Origin: Clostridia bacterium
GTDB taxonomy: Bacteria; Bacillota; Clostridia; Clostridiales; Clostridiaceae
Length of the DNA: 10,430 nucleotides
NCBI GenBank assembly: GCA_009930125.1
Contig: RZYZ01000064.1
Location: 1 to 10,430, forward strand
Direction of reading: 5' to 3'
The notes under the pieces were generated by a model that had not been told where the DNA came from, made no database searches, and saw only the letters and a program-made list of their open reading frames with translations. Below, one piece after another: positions 6,773 through 10,430 of the stretch (position 1 is its first letter; every line of letters starts with the position of its first letter). A program made the translations under genes and the position numbers.

Positions 6773-6880
6773 CTTATTCTCATCTTTCAGCTACTGCTGC
6801 AGGAATTGGCACCATATACAGCAGTAGCTGTATTGGTTGCCGGGTTTCACAGGGCCTTTCCCTCCACCTCTCTAGATAAG
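6773..6880 (-). promoter_or_regulatory. SAM-I (S-box) riboswitch aptamer
   Basis: Read on the minus strand, the leader has the S-box conserved blocks in order: CTTATC then AGAGAGGTGGAGGGA, GGCCC, TGAAACCCGGCAACC, a P3 hairpin, GGTGCCAATTCCTGCAG, a P4 hairpin and the closing ATAAG. P1 pairs CTTAT (6880-6876) with ATAAG (6777-6773). P3 pairs AATACAGC with GCTGTATAT. S-adenosylmethionine binding is expected to switch off metNIQ when the methionine pool is adequate. The downstream terminator and antiterminator complete the switch. Confidence 0.95.
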
Positions 6881-6905
6881 AAAATATTAATATTTCGTTA
6901 TATAA

Positions 6906-6933
6906 ATAGTAACACGATTCAAAAAGATGTCAA
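6906..6933 (-). promoter_or_regulatory. Promoter of the metNIQ operon
   Basis: Consensus -35 TTGACA (6933-6928), a 16-bp spacer and -10 TACTAT (6911-6906) preceded by an extended TG. Transcription would start near 6899, some 20 bases before the riboswitch P1 helix, as expected for an S-box leader of about 220 nt. Confidence 0.78.
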
Positions 6934-6952
6934 TAAACACCGGACCATCTTT
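6921..6952 (-). terminator. Probable terminator of the pur operon
   Basis: About 30 bases past the purD stop, AAAGATGGTC (6952-6943) can pair with GACATCTTT (6931-6923), with one bulged G and an 11-base loop, followed by a run of five T ending at 6921. The stem is modest in GC. The 3' arm contains most of the TTGACA of the met promoter, so the two signals share bases. Confidence 0.5.
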
Positions 6953-6983
6953 ATCATTATGGTATTTGTAAAGGTTTAGATTC

Positions 6984-8237
6984 TTATATTCTGCCTATAT
7001 CATTTCTGTAATAAAGGTTTTCATTACGATTTTCACTAAGAAAATCGTAGACGTTTTTCAGGCATTCTTCCTTTTCGCCTCTAGAGACCACAGACAGCAC
7101 TCTGCCGGAGGAAGAGAGAATCCGATTCTCATCCGCTTTACTGGCATAGGAATAGACCCGGATCTTCTCCTCTTCCGCGTCGAAGTAGGAAGTCACATCG
7201 ATGTTATTCTCGCAGCTCTTCGGATACCCTTTCGCTGACAGAACGACACATAGGGCGCTGTCGGAAGAACAGACCACATCTTCTTCCTCTAGGTTTCCTT
7301 CCAGCATCTTCATGAACAGCCCATTGAGATCACTCTCCAGTGTCTCCAGCAGACTCTGGGTTTCAGGATCTCCAAATCTCAGATTGTATTCCAGAAGATA
7401 GGTCCCTTTTTCCGTAAGCATCAGTCCGAAGAAGATGATTCCTCTGAACGTGAGGTTTTCCTGCTTGAGTCCGACCAGAGTCCGATTCAGGATATTCTGT
7501 CTGAAATCTTCCTGCAGGGCTTCCGTGAAATGAGGATTGGGGGTCAGAGAACCCATCCCGCCAGTATTCAGCCCTGTCTCTCCTACCCCGATCTTCTTGT
7601 GATCCATGGTGGAGTTCAGGGCGATGATGCTGTTTCCATCATAAAGTGTGATGATGGAGGCCTCTTTTCCGGTGAGATATTCTTCTATGACCACTTTTTT
7701 CCCGGCTTCGCTGAATTTCTCCTCCAGCATGAAGGCTTCCAGGGTTTTCAGCGCATCTTCATAGGTCTCTAGAATTTCGACCCCCTTGCCTGCAGCCAGC
7801 CCGTCCGCCTTGATGACGAGAGGGTAAGCCGATGAGGCAAGGTATCTCTTTGCCGCTGCAAAGTCCGTGAAGACTTCGTAGGCAGCGGTTTTGATGCCGT
7901 ACTTCACCATGAAATCCTTGGCAAGAGACTTGGACCCTTCCAGAAGCGCGGCTGCTCTGTGTGGTCCGATGATCTTTAGACCTGCTTTCTGGAACAGGTC
8001 AACAATTCCTTCCATGAGGTCCGCTTCCGGACCCACAACAGTATAGTCGACCTCCTGCGAACTGGCGAAATCTCTCAGCTCTGCAAGGGTCCCTTTGGGA
8101 ATATTTGTGCATTTCTCCAGTCGCTTTGTGCCGCCGTTTCCCGGAGCCACATAGATTTCACGGACCTTTTCCGATGCGGCGAGTTTTCGGGCGATGGCAT
8201 GTTCTCTGGCTCCTTCACCAATGATTAGAATTTTCAT
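6984..8237 (-). CDS. purD: PurD, phosphoribosylamine-glycine ligase (GAR synthetase)
   Basis: ATP-grasp enzyme that joins glycine to 5-phosphoribosylamine, forming GAR, the second step of de novo purine synthesis. The 417 residues show the N-terminal GEGAREHA (7-14), APGNGGT (31-37), VVGPEADL (67-74) and LEGSKSLAKDFM (99-110). The ATP-grasp part follows with VIKADGLAAGKG (141-152), VIEEYLTGKEAS (183-194), MDHKKIG (211-217), LNTGGMGS (223-230) and the metal-site region YNLRFGDPETQ (284-294). Length is close to the usual 420-430. The ATG follows AGGAGGACAAC, which overlaps the purH stop, so it is translated as the third pur gene here. Some motif positions vary slightly (GEGA for the usual GGGG, MDH for QDH), but none suggests loss of function. 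Confidence 0.97.
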   Translation of the reverse strand: MKILIIGEGAREHAIARKLAASEKVREIYVAPGNGGTKRLEKCTNIPKGTLAELRDFASSQEVDYTVVGPEADLMEGIVDLFQKAGLKIIGPHRAAALLEGSKSLAKDFMVKYGIKTAAYEVFTDFAAAKRYLASSAYPLVIKADGLAAGKGVEILETYEDALKTLEAFMLEEKFSEAGKKVVIEEYLTGKEASIITLYDGNSIIALNSTMDHKKIGVGETGLNTGGMGSLTPNPHFTEALQEDFRQNILNRTLVGLKQENLTFRGIIFFGLMLTEKGTYLLEYNLRFGDPETQSLLETLESDLNGLFMKMLEGNLEEEDVVCSSDSALCVVLSAKGYPKSCENNIDVTSYFDAEEEKIRVYSYASKADENRILSSSGRVLSVVSRGEKEECLKNVYDFLSENRNENLYYRNDIGRI

Positions 8238-8246
8238 GTTGTCCTC

Positions 8247-9746
8247 CTAGTGCTTGAAATGTCTCATTGAGGTGAAAATCATGGAGATTCCCTTTTCATC
8301 ACAAAGATCGATGGAATCCTGGTCCCTTAAGGAACCTCCGGGCTGAATGATTCCCCTGATGCCCTGTCTGGAGGCTTCCTCCACCACATCACTGAAAGGG
8401 AAGAAGGCATCGGATGCAAGAATCACGCCCTGTCCTTTGGCCTTTTCCAGAGCGAATTTCGCGGCATCGATTCGGTTGACCTGTCCTCCACCAATGCCAA
8501 GGGTCATCCTGTCTTTGGTGACAACGATGGCGTTGGACTTGACGAACTTGACGACTTTATAGGCGAACTCCATTTCTTCCTGTTCCTGCAGGTCGGGTCT
8601 TTTTTTCGTGACGACCCGAAGTTCATTGTACTCTCCTGAATCCTCATCCTGTGACAGCATCAGACCATCCAGAGATACATAGGCTCTTCTGGCGGAAGGT
8701 GCTTCCTTTAAACGGATGATTCTCAGATTCTTCTTTTTCTTCAGTATTTCCAGTGCCTCTTCTGTGAAGTCAGGGGCCATGACCACTTCCAGGAAGATCT
8801 CATTCATTTTCAGTGCGGTTTCTCTTGTGACGCTTAAGTTCAGCGCGACGATGCCGCCGAAGATGGAAACGGGATCCCCTTCATAGGCCTTGCTGTAGGC
8901 TTCAAAATCATCTTTTCCCAGGGCAACACCGCAGGGCGTATTGTGCTTCAGGGCGCAGCAGGCAGGCTCATCAAAGGAGCTGGCCACTTTCCATGCGATG
9001 TCCAGATCTTTGAAATTATTGTAGGAAAGTTCCTTTCCCCATAGGATTTCCATGTTCTTCAGAGCGCCTTCCGTGTCCAGAGATTCATATACGGAGGCGC
9101 TTTGATGCGGGTTTTCTCCGTATCTCAGATCAGATACTTTTCTGTAGGAAAGACTGAGATATCTCTTTTCCTCCTCTTTCAGGAGAAAGTTTGAAACGGC
9201 GCTGTCGTAAGCACCCATGAGGTTAAAGACCTGTCCTGCAAGCCTTCTTCTCAAGGAAGCCTTTTCCTCATCGGCCCCTTCACTGTAGACCGACATGAAG
9301 TCTTCGTAGTCTGAAGGATCGGACATGGCATACACATATCGGTAGTTCTTCGCTGCCGCGCGGAGCATGGTGGGTCCGCCGATGTCGATGAACTCCACCT
9401 GTTCCTCCGTGGTCAGATTTTCCTTGAGCTTATCGAAAAAGGGATAGAGATTCACGCAGACGATGTCAATGCCTTCTATTCCTTCCGCCTCCACTTCCAG
9501 AAGATCCCCAGTCAGATCCCTTCTGTACAGGATCCCTCCATGAATCAGCGGATGCAGGGTCTTGACTCTACCGCCGAGAATTTCTCTGGCACCTGTGACC
9601 TCTTCCACCTTGACCGGACGAAATCCGTTTTCCTTCAGATAGGCGTAAGTGCCCCCTGTGGAAATCATTTCAATGTCATGTTTCACGAAGAAATCTGCCA
9701 GTTCCTTCAGTCCACTTTTATCATATACACTGATGAGTGCTCTCAT
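8247..9746 (-). CDS. purH: PurH, AICAR transformylase / IMP cyclohydrolase
   Basis: Bifunctional enzyme for the last two steps of IMP synthesis: formylation of AICAR using 10-formyl-tetrahydrofolate, then ring closure. From the start at 9744-9746 it has 499 residues. The N-terminal cyclohydrolase half shows ISVYDKSGL (5-13), STGGTY (29-34), GGRVKTLHPLIHGG (58-71) and DIGGPTMLRAAAKN (121-134). The transformylase half shows LRYGENPHQ (207-215), the catalytic Lys267-His268 in KHNTPCG, DPVSIFGGIVALN (291-303), KSNAIV (403-408), GGGQVNR (419-425) and the C-terminal FTSMRHFKH. An upstream in-frame ATG at 9780-9782 is rejected: the residues it adds (MPSDCWQKG) are not family-like, and GGGAGGA stands at the right distance from the chosen ATG. 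It overlaps the end of purN by 26 bases. Confidence 0.97.
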   Translation of the reverse strand: MRALISVYDKSGLKELADFFVKHDIEMISTGGTYAYLKENGFRPVKVEEVTGAREILGGRVKTLHPLIHGGILYRRDLTGDLLEVEAEGIEGIDIVCVNLYPFFDKLKENLTTEEQVEFIDIGGPTMLRAAAKNYRYVYAMSDPSDYEDFMSVYSEGADEEKASLRRRLAGQVFNLMGAYDSAVSNFLLKEEEKRYLSLSYRKVSDLRYGENPHQSASVYESLDTEGALKNMEILWGKELSYNNFKDLDIAWKVASSFDEPACCALKHNTPCGVALGKDDFEAYSKAYEGDPVSIFGGIVALNLSVTRETALKMNEIFLEVVMAPDFTEEALEILKKKKNLRIIRLKEAPSARRAYVSLDGLMLSQDEDSGEYNELRVVTKKRPDLQEQEEMEFAYKVVKFVKSNAIVVTKDRMTLGIGGGQVNRIDAAKFALEKAKGQGVILASDAFFPFSDVVEEASRQGIRGIIQPGGSLRDQDSIDLCDEKGISMIFTSMRHFKH

Positions 9747-10308
9747 AATTATCCTCCCCTTTTGCCAGCAGTCTGATGGCATCTGTCAGAGCGCCTTTTT
9801 CGATCGAAGAAACAAGTGACTGAATCTCTTCCGGATTCTTTGCATCTCTGATGCCGATGATGCGCTTCAGGATGAAGCTCCCGCCATCCACCTTGTCATC
9901 CACATAATGTACGGTGCATCCGGAAATAGGCATCCCCGACTTGTAGACGGCTTCATGGACATGAAGCCCATACATTCCTCTGCCTCCGAAAGACGGAAGA
10001 AGAGAAGGATGCAGATTGATGATCCTGTTTTTCATGACCTGAAGGATCTTTCCTTCCAGAATGGAGAGAAATCCCGCCAGAACCACCAGGTCATAGGACT
10101 TCACCTCTTCAAGAATTCGCTCAGAGAGCATGCTGTCTCTCTCCAGAATCTGGAAGGGAATCTGCTTCTCCCGCGCGTACTCTATGCCGCCGCACCTGCG
10201 GTCGCAGAGGACAAGACCCACTTCGTAGGCTCCATCCTTTTCTGCATCATCCAGAATGGATTTCAGGGTTGTGCCGGCACCGGAAATAAGTACTGCTATC
10301 TTAAACAT
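9721..10308 (-). CDS. purN: PurN, phosphoribosylglycinamide formyltransferase (GAR transformylase)
   Basis: Transfers a formyl group from 10-formyl-tetrahydrofolate to GAR, the third step of purine synthesis. From the ATG at 10306-10308 it has 195 residues, the family's normal length. It begins MFKIAVLISGAGTTLKSIL (the phosphate-binding loop). VVLAGFLSIL lies at 75-84, and INLHPSLLPSFGG at 97-109 includes the catalytic Asn98 and His100. GMYGLHVHEAV lies at 111-121 and Asp141 is in VDGG. The GRGMYGLHVHEA segment is the variant seen in several anaerobic Bacillota and Bacteroidota PurN proteins. AGAAGGAGAAGAAGCAAT precedes the ATG and supplies a ribosome binding site. A longer start at 10398 is rejected because its 30 extra residues run through sequence that reads as another protein in a different frame. 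It overlaps purH by 26 bases. Confidence 0.95.
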   Translation of the reverse strand: MFKIAVLISGAGTTLKSILDDAEKDGAYEVGLVLCDRRCGGIEYAREKQIPFQILERDSMLSERILEEVKSYDLVVLAGFLSILEGKILQVMKNRIINLHPSLLPSFGGRGMYGLHVHEAVYKSGMPISGCTVHYVDDKVDGGSFILKRIIGIRDAKNPEEIQSLVSSIEKGALTDAIRLLAKGEDNYESTHQCI

Positions 10309-10430
10309 ATTGCTTCTTCTCCTTCTCCACGTATTACATAGTCTGCTCCTGACTCTAAATATTCCTTGGGATAAAATGTTGGGCCAAACCCACCACATAA
10401 TATTTTTAAAGAAGGTTTTATATTTTTTAG
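10296..10430 (-). pseudogene. Fragment resembling the B12-binding domain of a radical SAM protein, ending in purN
   Basis: From the window edge one minus-strand frame is open for 44 codons and ends at TAG (10298-10296), 13 bases inside purN. Residues 10-41 match the end of the cobalamin-binding domain of B12-dependent radical SAM proteins: ILCGGFGPTFYPKEYLESG and then ADYVIRGEGEEAI. This corresponds to the usual GGPxPT, then P-E-x-x-L, then DYVVRGEGE pattern. In that family a radical SAM domain normally follows, but here the frame ends with CLR. Bases 10321-10430 are about 35% GC, and only 6 of the first 40 codons end in G or C, unlike the more GC-rich purN. purM is the gene expected here. 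The last few codons may be a purM tail. A real truncated gene, a recombination scar or a chimeric assembly all fit. Confidence 0.6.

Noticed and set aside
9721..10398. PurN with a 30-residue N-terminal extension starting at 10398
   Set aside because: The extra residues are unlike PurN, and the same bases read as a B12-binding domain in another frame. The ATG at 10306-10308 gives the family's normal start.

Overview
This window reads as chromosomal DNA of an anaerobic Gram-positive (Bacillota, Clostridia- or Erysipelotrichia-like) bacterium. The reasons are an rnfCDGE gene order, a SAM-I (S-box) riboswitch controlling a metNIQ transporter, a lipoprotein-type MetQ, AGGAGG-type ribosome binding sites and a purN-purH-purD cluster. 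I cannot name the genus. Every gene lies on the minus strand, so transcription runs from high to low coordinates.

Layout in the direction of transcription. (a) 10430-10296: the end of a reading frame that looks like the cobalamin-binding domain of a B12-dependent radical SAM protein. It is AT-rich and stops just inside purN, where purM would be expected; this looks like a chimeric or rearranged junction. (b) 10308-6984: purN, purH and purD, late steps of de novo IMP synthesis, tightly packed with overlapping or touching signals. (c) 6952-6680: a probable pur terminator overlapping the -35 box of the next promoter, then a SAM-I riboswitch with visible aptamer, antiterminator and intrinsic terminator. 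(d) 6680-4147: metN (TTG start), metI and metQ, an ABC importer for methionine, ended by a strong hairpin terminator at 4063-4091. (e) 4051-3960: a clear sigma-A-type promoter with candidate operator repeats. (f) 3953-1: rnfC, rnfD, rnfG and the start of rnfE, the membrane Rnf complex, running off the window edge; rnfA and rnfB are expected beyond it.

The pur and met genes look ordinary. The most unusual part is the Rnf complex. RnfC keeps its two 4Fe-4S motifs but has lost the recognisable glycine-rich flavin/NADH motif. RnfD is short and lacks the S/T-G-A-T flavin attachment motif. RnfG is about twice the usual length because two extra FMN-binding-type domains, products of a tandem duplication, follow the standard one and carry SGAS instead of SGAT. 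Together these suggest an Rnf-like complex with a changed electron path, perhaps not ending at NAD+. The motif losses and the duplication are seen in the sequence; the functional conclusion is inference.
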